In this document: positions 1 through 6,826 of the stretch, piece by piece
Layout of the letters: every line of letters starts with the position of its first letter
How positions within the stretch are numbered: the stretch's first letter is position 1
Assembly (NCBI GenBank): GCA_029824495.1
Contig: JALGXY010000331.1
Location: 1-13,464 of the forward strand
Length of the DNA stretch: 13,464 bases
From: Fimbriimonadia bacterium
GTDB lineage: Bacteria > Armatimonadota > Fimbriimonadia > Fimbriimonadales > Fimbriimonadaceae
Direction of reading: 5' to 3'
Notes under the pieces: generated by a model
Told to the model about the DNA's origin: nothing
The model's database searches: none
Seen by the model: only the letters and a program-made list of their open reading frames with translations
Position numbers and translations under genes: made by a program

Positions 1-348
1 ATCCTCGCCCACTCTCTCCGCTGCGGCCTTCAGCCGAGCATTGTCGACGACCATGGCGAAGAAGACTCCCGCCTTATGGATCTGATCCTGATCAGCACAC
101 AGCTCGGCGATCTGCTTGCGCCGTGTCGGCTCTTGAATTGAGATCAGGCTCCAGAGCTGAAGATTGCTGCTGGTGGCAGCGCTCTGCGCTGCTGCAACCA
201 GAGCTTGGAGGATCACATCAGAGATCGGCTGATCCGCAAAATCGCGCACCGATCTGTGGTTGAGCAGACGGCCCAGATCAGGAAGGCCGGAGGGGGCCTC
301 TTCGCCATAGCGAAGGCGCCACGCCTCCGAACTCGATTCTTCGAGCAT
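1..348 (-). CDS. Nitroreductase-family flavoprotein, C-terminal part outside window
   Basis: The first 116 codons are open to the window edge; an in-frame TAA at 355-357 lies just upstream, so the ATG at 346-348 is the first ATG available. Residues 32-37 read RSVRDF, the usual FMN-phosphate-contacting start of the nitroreductase fold. Residues 54-67 (AQSAATSSNLQLWS) match the conserved segment of the NfsA/FRP-like NADPH oxidoreductase subgroup, and a hydrophobic strand (VFFAMVVD) follows. Family members are usually 220-280 residues homodimers with FMN that reduce nitroaromatics, quinones or flavins using NAD(P)H in the cytoplasm. The start lies 14 bp after the stop of the thioredoxin-like gene on the same strand, so the two are probably co-transcribed. 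No good Shine-Dalgarno is seen (GGGGA abuts the ATG). The family call is firm; the substrate cannot be inferred. Confidence 0.85.
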   Translation of the reverse strand, partial: MLEESSSEAWRLRYGEEAPSGLPDLGRLLNHRSVRDFADQPISDVILQALVAAAQSAATSSNLQLWSLISIQEPTRRKQIAELCADQDQIHKAGVFFAMVVDNARLKAAAERVGED

Positions 349-362
349 TCCCCATTATGGAA

Positions 363-851
363 TCAGGAGATCACGTAGAACTGCCGCAGCAGCACACTGA
401 TTTCTGCCAGCCCGGAGTCGGCTGTACAACAGGCAACCTCGATGCCTTGAGGGTTTAGCAGCCTCAGGCAGGTTGAGCCAGATGGTGGGGCCTCATTCCA
501 GCTTCGCTGAAGAAACACCGTATGCATGGCTGCATGCTGAAATCCGATCGATTCGATCTTTTTTAGAAGTCGGTCGGCCTCTTGTGACCTGTCATCCTCA
601 AAAACGAGGATCGGGAGGCCAGATCGCTTCGACTCGGCCATCGCATGGCTCCAGTCAGCAGCAAGGATCATCGTATCACTGCCGCCAATAAGAGATTCGC
701 CAGCGACAGGCGACTTTACAGACCTGATCGGAAGGCGAAGGTCTATCCCTGCGGCGGGCGATGCACCGAGGATGCCAAGCACCTGCCAGGGGCCAGATAT
801 CGCTATGATGAGGAGGCCGATAACGGCCAGGGAGCTCTTTAAGGCTTTCAT
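363..851 (-). CDS. Membrane-anchored thioredoxin-like protein lacking CXXC
   Basis: The protein has 162 residues. I chose the ATG at 849-851 because GAGGTG sits 6 nt upstream; a GTG at 858-860 would add three residues but overlaps that ribosome site. Residues 8-30 are a hydrophobic signal anchor, so the rest should face outside the membrane. Residues 64-84 (AADWSHAMAES..., then GLPILVF) resemble the first helix and strand of a thioredoxin fold and align by eye with the same region of the lipoprotein thioredoxin upstream. Where that protein has WCGPC, this one has EDDRSQEAD, so no redox disulfide can form there. Cysteines occur only later, at C128 and a vicinal pair C141-C142. It is probably co-transcribed with the nitroreductase. 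It may be a redox-dead binding partner or chaperone, or simply a diverged paralogue. The fold is an inference from pattern, not from clear homology. Confidence 0.5.
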   Translation of the reverse strand: MKALKSSLAVIGLLIIAISGPWQVLGILGASPAAGIDLRLPIRSVKSPVAGESLIGGSDTMILAADWSHAMAESKRSGLPILVFEDDRSQEADRLLKKIESIGFQHAAMHTVFLQRSWNEAPPSGSTCLRLLNPQGIEVACCTADSGLAEISVLLRQFYVIS

Positions 852-982
852 GGTTTTCACCTCAGCCTGCCGCAGAATTCAAATCAAACAAGAGCTCCAA
901 AAGGGGGGATGCGAACCGGCTAAAAAAGACTACTGCTGTCGCCGGTGCCAGGTTCCTGCTTGTGGAGACAGACCCAGACGAA

Positions 983-1016
983 TCGAGGGCTCTGTCCGCT
1001 AAGACAGAGCCCTCGA
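983..1016 (-). terminator. Strong hairpin after the lipoprotein thioredoxin gene
   Basis: A perfect 14-bp stem (TCGAGGGCTCTGTC against its complement) surrounds a 6-nt loop, 22 nt past the stop of the lipoprotein gene on the minus strand. It is followed by a pyrimidine-rich stretch (TTCGTCTGGGTCTGTCTCC) and not a pure U-tract, so it may terminate inefficiently or stabilise the 3' end. The rest of the 187-bp spacer has no clear promoter that I can defend. Confidence 0.6.
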
Positions 1017-1038
1017 AGGTAGTAGTTTCAGGTGAGTT

Positions 1039-1626
1039 TTAGATCGACTTCAGGAAGGACATCAGATCGCCCAGCCCGGCAGCGTCGGCAAAGTAGCCTG
1101 TGTGGCTGTCCAGCTCTTCGCCGTTATTGTCGACTGCGAGCAGGTAAGGAATTGCCCCTCTTGTGTGAGCAAAGTACTTCTCGAGGATCTCCTTGTTGCC
1201 CTCTTTGTCCTCGATGTCAACTTCGACTGCTACAAAGTCGGTCAGAAGAGCCTGAACATCAGCATTGCCGAAGCCGTGGTCGGTCATCACATGACACGGG
1301 CCACACCAATCTGCAGTGAACTTCAAAAGGAGGGTCTTGTTCTCTGCTTTAGCCTGGGCGACAGCTTCATCATAGCTGGCTGCGAACTCATAAGGACCAG
1401 CTGAAGCCGTTGTGATCTCGCCAACTTCGAGAGATGCGACGTTTCCGTTTCCATCTCCTGCAGCAAGGTCATCGCCGACATTGCCCATGCCATCTTTCTG
1501 CTGGGTCTCGTTCGAGGCGGTCTCCTGGTTGTCGGTCTTGCCTTCCGGCTCGTCGGCGGGGGTGCAGCCAACAATCAGAACGACTGACAGAAGAGCCAGC
1601 GCAGTCAGAGTCAAAATGCGTTTCAT
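1039..1626 (-). CDS. Lipoprotein thioredoxin with WCGPC active site
   Basis: The protein has 195 residues. Its N-terminus is a lipoprotein signal (MKR, a hydrophobic core, then IVGC with Cys21 as the lipidated residue). Residues 22-75 form a low-complexity Asp/Glu/Asn/Gly-rich tether. A thioredoxin-fold domain follows, with W107-C108-G109-P110-C111 and the expected cis-proline at P160 (GAIPY). The fold resembles the DsbD-gamma/thioredoxin_7 type that faces the extracytoplasmic side and passes electrons or reduces disulfides; its electron donor is not in the window. GGTGA lies 7 nt before the ATG. It lies 98 bp downstream of the exported helical protein on the same strand and is followed by the hairpin at 983-1016, so it probably ends a transcription unit. 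Confidence in fold and location is high; the physiological partner is unknown. Confidence 0.9.
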   Translation of the reverse strand: MKRILTLTALALLSVVLIVGCTPADEPEGKTDNQETASNETQQKDGMGNVGDDLAAGDGNGNVASLEVGEITTASAGPYEFAASYDEAVAQAKAENKTLLLKFTADWCGPCHVMTDHGFGNADVQALLTDFVAVEVDIEDKEGNKEILEKYFAHTRGAIPYLLAVDNNGEELDSHTGYFADAAGLGDLMSFLKSI

Positions 1627-1724
1627 CGTCTATTCACCAAATGGGATTCCTTGATCAAAAGGTTCCCAGATCCTCTGGATTAGACGCATTATGAACGTGC
1701 GCCGTTGCAGAGGGCTGCAAAGGC

Positions 1725-2315
1725 CTATCCGGCCTTGTAGAGCTTGACCAAGACATCGTAAGCATCGTGATTCATCAGAACGATGCGGATCCAGATGCGC
1801 AGACGATTCTCCTCAGTCAGCTCCATCTTCTTCTCCAGATCGGTCAAGACGTAGTCCTGCAGCGCCAATGCGGCAGCCTTTCTCTGCCCCTCATCACACT
1901 CGGCTTTCATGACGTCAAAGATCTGTTCCACAAAAGAGCCGACAAGCACCTGTCGTGCTGTTGACATGTTCTTGTAGGTGCCAAAAACCTTAGATGTAAT
2001 CTCTGTGGTCGGCACCTTCTTCTTGGCGTAAGCCTCTTTGATCGCATCGTCAAGCTCTTTCTCAAGCGTCATCATCACCTTCTGCTCATCGATCTGAAGC
2101 TGCCGCTTTGCTTTGCGGGATTTTTCGATGATCGGAAGGATCTTTCCGAGCTGATCCTTGGTGAAAAGAACCGGAAGAATCTGGTTTAGCAGTTCAAGTT
2201 CATGAACCTTGGCCGCAACGCGATCGGCCCGTTCTGAGCCAGGAATTTTGTCCGACTGAGCAAAAGCAGACGACGCGATGAGCAGAAATGTGAAAACGAT
2301 GAATAGACGCTTCAT
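1725..2315 (-). CDS. Exported helical protein of unknown function
   Basis: The protein has 196 residues. The start is the ATG at 2313-2315, which overlaps the upstream stop codon in an ATGA, indicating translational coupling. A longer in-frame reading to 2675 is rejected because it would lie antisense-of-frame across the real upstream gene. Residues 1-19 are a textbook Sec signal peptide ending AFA before Gln20. The mature part is rich in Lys, Glu, Leu and Ala and predicted almost entirely helical. A segment near residues 50-72 (FTKDQLGKILPIIEKSRKAK) recalls the LTxxQ-type repeats of Spy/CpxP periplasmic chaperones, but the resemblance is loose. It could be a periplasmic chaperone or sensor; I do not recognise a defined family. 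Its membrane-protein neighbour suggests an envelope role. Confidence 0.6.
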   Translation of the reverse strand: MKRLFIVFTFLLIASSAFAQSDKIPGSERADRVAAKVHELELLNQILPVLFTKDQLGKILPIIEKSRKAKRQLQIDEQKVMMTLEKELDDAIKEAYAKKKVPTTEITSKVFGTYKNMSTARQVLVGSFVEQIFDVMKAECDEGQRKAAALALQDYVLTDLEKKMELTEENRLRIWIRIVLMNHDAYDVLVKLYKAG

Positions 2316-2680
2316 GAGTCTTGATTCTCCGATGGATTGGACGCATCGGCAGGCGGTTCGGTTTCTCCCCGAAAAACAAGGCTGATCAGCGCTGCCGCGC
2401 TCAAGACTTGGCCGCCAACAAACAGCAGCCCTACGACCGTGACAGAAAGCCAGGCCCACCAGACCAAAATCCCCTCCTTCATACCGCCCGCCTCGGCCAC
2501 CAGCCAGATGCCGCCGACCAGCAGAGCAAGTGAGATCAGGAATCCAGCGGACCCCATCGCCACTCGAACTCCACGGTTCAAGGCTAGCATCCACTTTCGA
2601 AATTGGTCTGACCGTCGACGGAAAATCAAACCGACTGCCAACCAAGCAGCAAAGCTCAATCCAACCTGAACCCACAACAT
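2312..2680 (-). CDS. Small multi-pass membrane protein, unknown family
   Basis: The protein has 122 residues from the ATG at 2678-2680 (MLWVQVG). The frame stays open to 2785, but that would run into the divergent kinase gene, and a -10-like hexamer TAAATT ends 7 nt before this ATG. A GTG at 2684-2686 is an alternative start two codons earlier. Hydrophobic segments lie at about residues 1-20, 43-63 and 72-101, the last possibly two helices; a basic cytoplasmic-type loop (RRRSDQFRK) follows the first. The C-terminus is a short acidic, Pro/Ser-rich tail. The stop overlaps the start of the exported helical protein by 4 bp, so the pair is probably made together and may act together at the membrane. 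No function can be assigned. Confidence 0.6.
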   Translation of the reverse strand: MLWVQVGLSFAAWLAVGLIFRRRSDQFRKWMLALNRGVRVAMGSAGFLISLALLVGGIWLVAEAGGMKEGILVWWAWLSVTVVGLLFVGGQVLSAAALISLVFRGETEPPADASNPSENQDS

Positions 2681-2687
2681 GGGCACG

Positions 2688-2693
2688 AATTTA
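2688..2693 (-). promoter_or_regulatory. Putative -10 box, leaderless start of membrane protein gene
   Basis: TAAATT on the minus strand lies 7 nt before the ATG at 2680, and there is no Shine-Dalgarno sequence between. It fits the TAnnnT pattern, but no -35 element is evident. It is called mainly because four other unit-heading genes in the window show the same geometry. Confidence 0.35.
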
Positions 2694-2708
2694 CCCAGCC
2701 ATTTCTGG

Positions 2709-2714
2709 CAGAAT
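2709..2714 (+). promoter_or_regulatory. Putative -10 box, leaderless start of PfkB kinase operon
   Basis: CAGAAT (4 of 6 matches to TATAAT) lies 8 nt before the ATG at 2723, with no Shine-Dalgarno sequence. It is the weakest of the five such boxes. The divergent box at 2688-2693 is 15 bp away, so two polymerases would compete for the same 40-50 bp. Confidence 0.25.
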
Positions 2715-2722
2715 CGGGCTTC

Positions 2723-3661
2723 ATGGTCATCGTCTACGGGACGGTCTGCCTCGATCGCATCTCTCCGGTCGAGCGAATCCCTCAACCTGGCGAATACGCC
2801 GAGCTGGGCGCCGAGAGGGTCAGGCTGGGCGGCGAAGCAGCAAATACTGCCGCTCTGCTGGTCAGATGGGGCACGGAGACAATCCTCGTGGGCAACAGTA
2901 TTGGCTCAGGCACCGAAGCTGACATGATCATGGGCCTCCTGCACGAGCATGGCTTGTCTAAGGCGAGGCTTCCCCGCCGTGTCCACCCTGCTCCCACCTG
3001 CTATATCTTTGTCGAGCCCAACGGGCAACGCACCATGTTTGGTCGAGGCTTCAAAGATCTCGAAAAGAGGAGTGGCTTGAACCTGCTGCCCGATGTTTCA
3101 GCAGAATGGCTCAGCACCGATGCGAACCACGGTGCCGCCTCATGCCAGGCGGTCGAGTGGATCCATGGAAAGGGCGGCTCTGCCTACGCCATGGATCTGC
3201 TGGAAGGCGCTCCAACCAGAGCAGGAGACATCTGCCAGACCAGCCCAGACTGGATCGACGGAGCCGATACGATTGAAAGCCTCTCTGAGTACGCGCTCAA
3301 CTGGGCAGACCGTCAAAGCTGTCTTGTGTTTGTCACAGCCGGAGAACAGGGTCTGGTCGCAGCCTTGCCCGGCGGAAAAATCTGGAAGATCCCCTCTATT
3401 CCCAGCCCGGTTGTCTTTGATTCCACGGGGGCTGGCGATGCTTTTCGGGCGGGAATGCTGTTCGGCCTTGACCAGAAGTGGGAGTTCAACGATTGTCTCA
3501 TCACAGGCCTGTGCTCGGGCGCTCTGGCCTGCACGCAGTACGGAGCTCTGAGAGCAGGTTCCGAGGATCTTAAAGCTCTTGAGCTAGATCAAGCCGAGGC
3601 GGTGAAAAGGGCACTCTCCGCTGCAAAGGGACTGGCCGAGGCGTATAATTGCCTGCGGTGA
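2723..3661 (+). CDS. PfkB/ribokinase-family carbohydrate or nucleoside kinase
   Basis: The protein has 312 residues, the normal length for the family. The N-terminus (MVIVYGTVCLDRI) is the standard first strand, with D11 at the substrate site. GGEAANTA at residues 36-43 is the first PfkB signature, and STGAGDAFRAG at 234-244 is the second, with G236-A237-G238 forming the anion hole and D239 the catalytic base. These enzymes transfer the ATP gamma-phosphate to a hydroxymethyl group of a sugar, nucleoside or sugar acid in the cytoplasm. The substrate cannot be told from sequence alone. The gene heads a four-gene unit: its last 13 bp overlap the MntR-like gene. There is no Shine-Dalgarno sequence; see the -10 box at 2709-2714. 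The family assignment is secure. Confidence 0.95.
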   Translation: MVIVYGTVCLDRISPVERIPQPGEYAELGAERVRLGGEAANTAALLVRWGTETILVGNSIGSGTEADMIMGLLHEHGLSKARLPRRVHPAPTCYIFVEPNGQRTMFGRGFKDLEKRSGLNLLPDVSAEWLSTDANHGAASCQAVEWIHGKGGSAYAMDLLEGAPTRAGDICQTSPDWIDGADTIESLSEYALNWADRQSCLVFVTAGEQGLVAALPGGKIWKIPSIPSPVVFDSTGAGDAFRAGMLFGLDQKWEFNDCLITGLCSGALACTQYGALRAGSEDLKALELDQAEAVKRALSAAKGLAEAYNCLR

Positions 3662-4053
3662 ACCGGTTTCAGCGAACGCGCGACGATCACAGTACTGAGA
3701 CAGCCGAAGACTACTGCGAGCTGATCCAGTCTCTGATTGAGGAGCGAGGAGAAGCACGGGCCGTCGAAATGGCGGAGCGTCTCGGCATCAGCACCGTCAC
3801 AGTCAGTCAGACGGTACAGAGGCTGGCGCGCGAGGGTTATGTGAAGTCAGAACCTTATCGCAGCATCTTTTTGACTGAGAAGGGTCAAGAACTGGCCGAA
3901 TTCTCCAAAGAAAGACATACGATCGTTCTCAATTTTCTCAAGTCGATCGGTGTTTCGGACGCGACTGCCGAGCACGACGCAGAAGGCATGGAGCACCATG
4001 TCAGTGCTGAGACCCTTCAGAAAATGAAGGTGTTCAACAGCAGTACAAAGTGA
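3649..4053 (+). CDS. mntR: MntR-like manganese-responsive transcriptional regulator
   Basis: The protein has 134 residues. I start at TTG 3649 because GAGG lies 7 nt upstream; GTG 3658 (overlapping the kinase stop) is the alternative and lacks such a site. Residues about 25-75 form the winged helix-turn-helix (recognition helix near TVTVSQTVQRLAREG), and residues 80-125 form the dimerisation/metal domain. All six Bacillus MntR ligands have equivalents: D21, E24, H90, E112, E115 and H116, the last three in DAEGMEHHVS. As in MntR, the protein lacks the C-terminal SH3/FeoA domain found in DtxR. Family members bind DNA when loaded with Mn(II) and repress uptake genes or activate efflux genes; no Mn transporter is in the window. 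It sits inside an operon with a kinase, an unknown protein and an epimerase, so it may regulate this operon itself, which is an inference. Confidence 0.85.
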   Translation: MPAVNRFQRTRDDHSTETAEDYCELIQSLIEERGEARAVEMAERLGISTVTVSQTVQRLAREGYVKSEPYRSIFLTEKGQELAEFSKERHTIVLNFLKSIGVSDATAEHDAEGMEHHVSAETLQKMKVFNSSTK

Positions 4054-6005
4054 TGGAAGGATTCTGTACTTCGCAGGAGATGGCACTCGAGGAGCTGGAA
4101 AAACTGGCTCCTGGGGCGCCGTTTCTTGCGTTGGGACAGACCGTTTTTTGGGATGAGCCGATGAAGTCTGGGGTGATCCAGACTCAAAAAAGGCTGGGCT
4201 ACAGCCGTCGTTTTATTGCCGGTGTCCACGACACGGACTACTTCGCGAAGTCGCCCTACAAAACGCAGAAGCGCGGCTTCACCGCCCTGCCGCACAACGA
4301 CACGACCACAAAAGGACTCTGGAGCGCCGCTGGAGAATTCTCCTTCCTGTTCGGATCAGAGACTGTCATCAGCAGGGACCAGCTCAAACAGGCAGGCGTC
4401 AAGGTGGCGCGAGTTGAGAACGAGCGCCCTGGCCTGATGGATGAGCTGACTGAGGCTTGGGGTTGGCGTGGAATTGTCAGCAATGAAGCTGATTCAAAAA
4501 TCACAGCTGAGATGCCGCTCGAACCGCTTTTTCGAGAGCTGTTCGACACTTTTGAATGGGCTGTCAAATCGAGCCTCAACTCGATTTCTGGGCGCAGAAA
4601 GAACGAGAGCCGAAAGGCTGCCGAGAAGATTCTGAGCCAAGTCTGCAAAGCGTCAGGCGATGGCGAGTCCCTGACTCTCACCTCGTACTACAAAAGGCTG
4701 CTGCCGATCATGTTCTCGGCTGTTGCGGGCGAACCTGTCGCTATCGACGTCTCCTCAACAACGGAGCTCCTTCGATTCAACACGCAGACGGTTCGTCAGG
4801 CTCGGTTCGACATCTTCGACCTTTTTGTCCGGCCTGAAACGCGCCAGGATGCCTGCGACGCGTACAACGAGGCCGTCCAAGGGTCAGAGATCTACACGCT
4901 CGACCGATTTGGAACAGGTGCTCTTCCATTCGATCTGTATATTCCGGGCGTAGGGCGCGGCACAATCCGGCTCGGCAATCGAGGCTGTGTCATCAACACC
5001 CCAGACTCGGTCGCCTTTTCGTTTAAAAGGCCTATTCGAAGTGCTGCCGAATTTGCAGAGAAGATCGAAGAGCGATATGGACCTGATTGCGTCCTGATCG
5101 GCAAAGCAGTCAGCCTGATCGGCATGCTTGCCACAGAGCACGTATTTGTGTTTCATGAGGGAGCCAGCAGCTACGTGTGGCGAAGCCGCGAAATGCACAA
5201 AGCTCTCGCCAAGCGCGGCCACAAACTCAAGCTGAACCCGATTCTCAGGGTCAGCTACAACCCGTGGGATGCGTTTTCTGAGTGTGAGGCCTGGCTGAAG
5301 ATGCCTGAGCCGCTCAGAAGACCGTTTGGCGTCGACGAGCTGAGCGCGGCAGGCTTTTCTCTGCGCTGGAAGGCTGTTGCCCAAGAGGCGAGCGACCATC
5401 TCGACAAACTCTCAGAGCTGAAGCAGCCTCTCGATCTGATCCGCTACCTACAGTCCGACTTGGGCGGGCACTGGCGGGCGATCGGTGCAGAGTACGAGCG
5501 ACTGCATGATCTTTTTGCCGAACTCAACAAAGAGCTCTCCAAAATCAAAAAGCGCAAAAAACCCGTACTGAAGAAACTGAAAGAGCTGCGTCTGGAGCGG
5601 GCGGAGACAGAAATCGCGAAGGGCAATCACTGGAGACAGTACATTTTTGAGAAATCTCCTGCTCAAGAACAGATTGGCGAGCGAGAGGCGTTCGAAAATC
5701 GGCTGGAACAGATCGAAGACAAGATCGATGCATGCCGGCAGGAATGGCTCGGCTTACAGAAAGAGCAGGACGAGCTTGTCTTTTCCAACAAGATGCTGCA
5801 GGCGAGAAAGCGCCGCCAGACCATCTCTCTCGAAGCCGAGCTCATGAGAATTCAATTGATCCGAGAGGCGGTCATCGCCAGCGAAGGGCTAGACAAAGCG
5901 GCTCACCGGCCTGCAGCCTGGTGGTTCCCGATCGTCAGCCCCAGTGGAGGGTGGCACGAGGCCACAATGCAGCGAGCACAGTATTCACTGGAGCCGCTCG
6001 TATGA
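4053..6005 (+). CDS. Large protein of unknown family with C-terminal coiled coil
   Basis: The protein has 650 residues and I recognise no family. I start at ATG 4053, whose A is the last base of the MntR-like stop (TGATG); GTG 4050 or ATG 4080 are possible. There is no signal peptide or membrane span, so it is probably cytoplasmic. The N-terminal part is globular, with short conserved-looking motifs GVHDTDYF (57-64) and LPHND followed by TTTKGLWSAAGE (79-95); their His/Asp content suggests a metal or phosphate site. A middle region (about 210-460) has mixed alpha/beta character. Residues about 479-605 are a highly charged Lys/Glu/Leu coiled coil with a basic patch (KKRKKP). The tail ends with a Trp/Pro segment, AAWWFPIVSPSGGW. 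Its stop overlaps the dapF start (ATGA), which strongly suggests coupled translation. Base composition matches its neighbours, so recent transfer is not indicated. Confidence 0.8.
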   Translation: MEGFCTSQEMALEELEKLAPGAPFLALGQTVFWDEPMKSGVIQTQKRLGYSRRFIAGVHDTDYFAKSPYKTQKRGFTALPHNDTTTKGLWSAAGEFSFLFGSETVISRDQLKQAGVKVARVENERPGLMDELTEAWGWRGIVSNEADSKITAEMPLEPLFRELFDTFEWAVKSSLNSISGRRKNESRKAAEKILSQVCKASGDGESLTLTSYYKRLLPIMFSAVAGEPVAIDVSSTTELLRFNTQTVRQARFDIFDLFVRPETRQDACDAYNEAVQGSEIYTLDRFGTGALPFDLYIPGVGRGTIRLGNRGCVINTPDSVAFSFKRPIRSAAEFAEKIEERYGPDCVLIGKAVSLIGMLATEHVFVFHEGASSYVWRSREMHKALAKRGHKLKLNPILRVSYNPWDAFSECEAWLKMPEPLRRPFGVDELSAAGFSLRWKAVAQEASDHLDKLSELKQPLDLIRYLQSDLGGHWRAIGAEYERLHDLFAELNKELSKIKKRKKPVLKKLKELRLERAETEIAKGNHWRQYIFEKSPAQEQIGEREAFENRLEQIEDKIDACRQEWLGLQKEQDELVFSNKMLQARKRRQTISLEAELMRIQLIREAVIASEGLDKAAHRPAAWWFPIVSPSGGWHEATMQRAQYSLEPLV

Positions 6006-6826
6006 GGGAGATCCCGTTCACAAAAACTCAGTCTGTCGGCAACGACTTCATCTTGATCAACGCTGACGACTGCCAGGGTCTCGACCTGCCCGCCCTGGCC
6101 CAAGATCTCTGCATCAGGCGGTTTCGCGTCGGCTCAGATGGCCTGCTCGTTGTCGGACCAAGCAAAGAGCCCGGCATTGAGATCTCCATGAAGATGTTCA
6201 ACCCAGACGGGTCGGAAGACTTCTGCGGCAATGGACTTCGATGTGCTGCCAACCATGCCGTTCGAATGGGGTGGGCCAAGGACAGTTTTACAATCCTGCA
6301 GCACGGTTTAACCTCGAGAGTCTCGGTCGAGGACGGATTTGTCAAGGCCGAAATGCCGGCTGCTGAGTTCCATGCGGGGGCCATCCCTGTCCTGGCCGAT
6401 GACCCATCTAACCATTTGGTGGACATTTCTCTTCATGGTGTCAAAGGTACGGCGATCTCAACCGGCAGCACGCACTTTGTTGTGCCGGTTGATGAGCTCC
6501 CTGATGGTCAGCAGTTTTATGAGACCTCCTCGCTGATCGAGAATGATCCGCTGTTCCCAGAACGGACCAGCGTGATCTGGACCAAAGATGCAGGCGGAGG
6601 CCACCTTCAGATTCGAATCTGGGAGCGTGGTGCGGGCGAAACACTCGGCTGTGGCACCGGTGCGGCGGCGGCAGCAATCGTCTGGCGCAAGCTTTATGGT
6701 GCAGGCGCAGATATCAAGGTTGAGAGCAAAGGGGGAACGCTCGAATTCGAGGTCCTTGATGCGGCCAAGCCTTACCTAGTCTCTTCACGGCCAGAAGTTG
6801 TCTTTACCGGCACGGTCCGCTATTGA
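6002..6826 (+). CDS. dapF: DapF-type epimerase (diaminopimelate epimerase family)
   Basis: The protein has 274 residues, the normal DapF length. ATG 6002 overlaps the preceding stop by 4 bp and has GGAG 8 nt upstream. DapF interconverts LL- and meso-diaminopimelate in the cytoplasm for lysine and peptidoglycan, using two cysteines. Both are here: C75 in the CGNG motif and C217 in GCGTGA. N14 (GNDF), N67 (NPDG), E208 and R209 (ERGAGET) also match the expected substrate contacts. Two positions differ: the usual GNPH reads GSTH (S156), and the usual ERxNV reads ERTSV (S190), so serine replaces what I take to be two substrate-binding asparagines. It may be an ordinary DapF variant of this phylum or an epimerase with a different substrate. 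The family is certain; the exact substrate is less so. Confidence 0.85.
   Translation: MREIPFTKTQSVGNDFILINADDCQGLDLPALAQDLCIRRFRVGSDGLLVVGPSKEPGIEISMKMFNPDGSEDFCGNGLRCAANHAVRMGWAKDSFTILQHGLTSRVSVEDGFVKAEMPAAEFHAGAIPVLADDPSNHLVDISLHGVKGTAISTGSTHFVVPVDELPDGQQFYETSSLIENDPLFPERTSVIWTKDAGGGHLQIRIWERGAGETLGCGTGAAAAAIVWRKLYGAGADIKVESKGGTLEFEVLDAAKPYLVSSRPEVVFTGTVRY

Noticed and set aside
915..946. ACCGGC / GCCGGT inverted repeat upstream of the thioredoxin-like gene
   Set aside because: Only 6 bp with a 20-nt loop; expected by chance at this GC content, and no operator or riboswitch is recognisable.
1703..1720. TTGCAG-AGGG-CTGCAA hairpin after the exported helical protein gene
   Set aside because: A 6-bp stem without a U-tract is too weak to call a terminator.
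2316..2675. In-frame upstream extension of the exported helical protein
   Set aside because: It runs in another frame through the membrane protein gene and would bury a perfect signal peptide in the middle of the protein.
5732..6001. In-frame upstream extension of dapF
   Set aside because: It lies inside the coding region of the 650-residue protein; the DapF family start and ATGA coupling fix the start at 6002.
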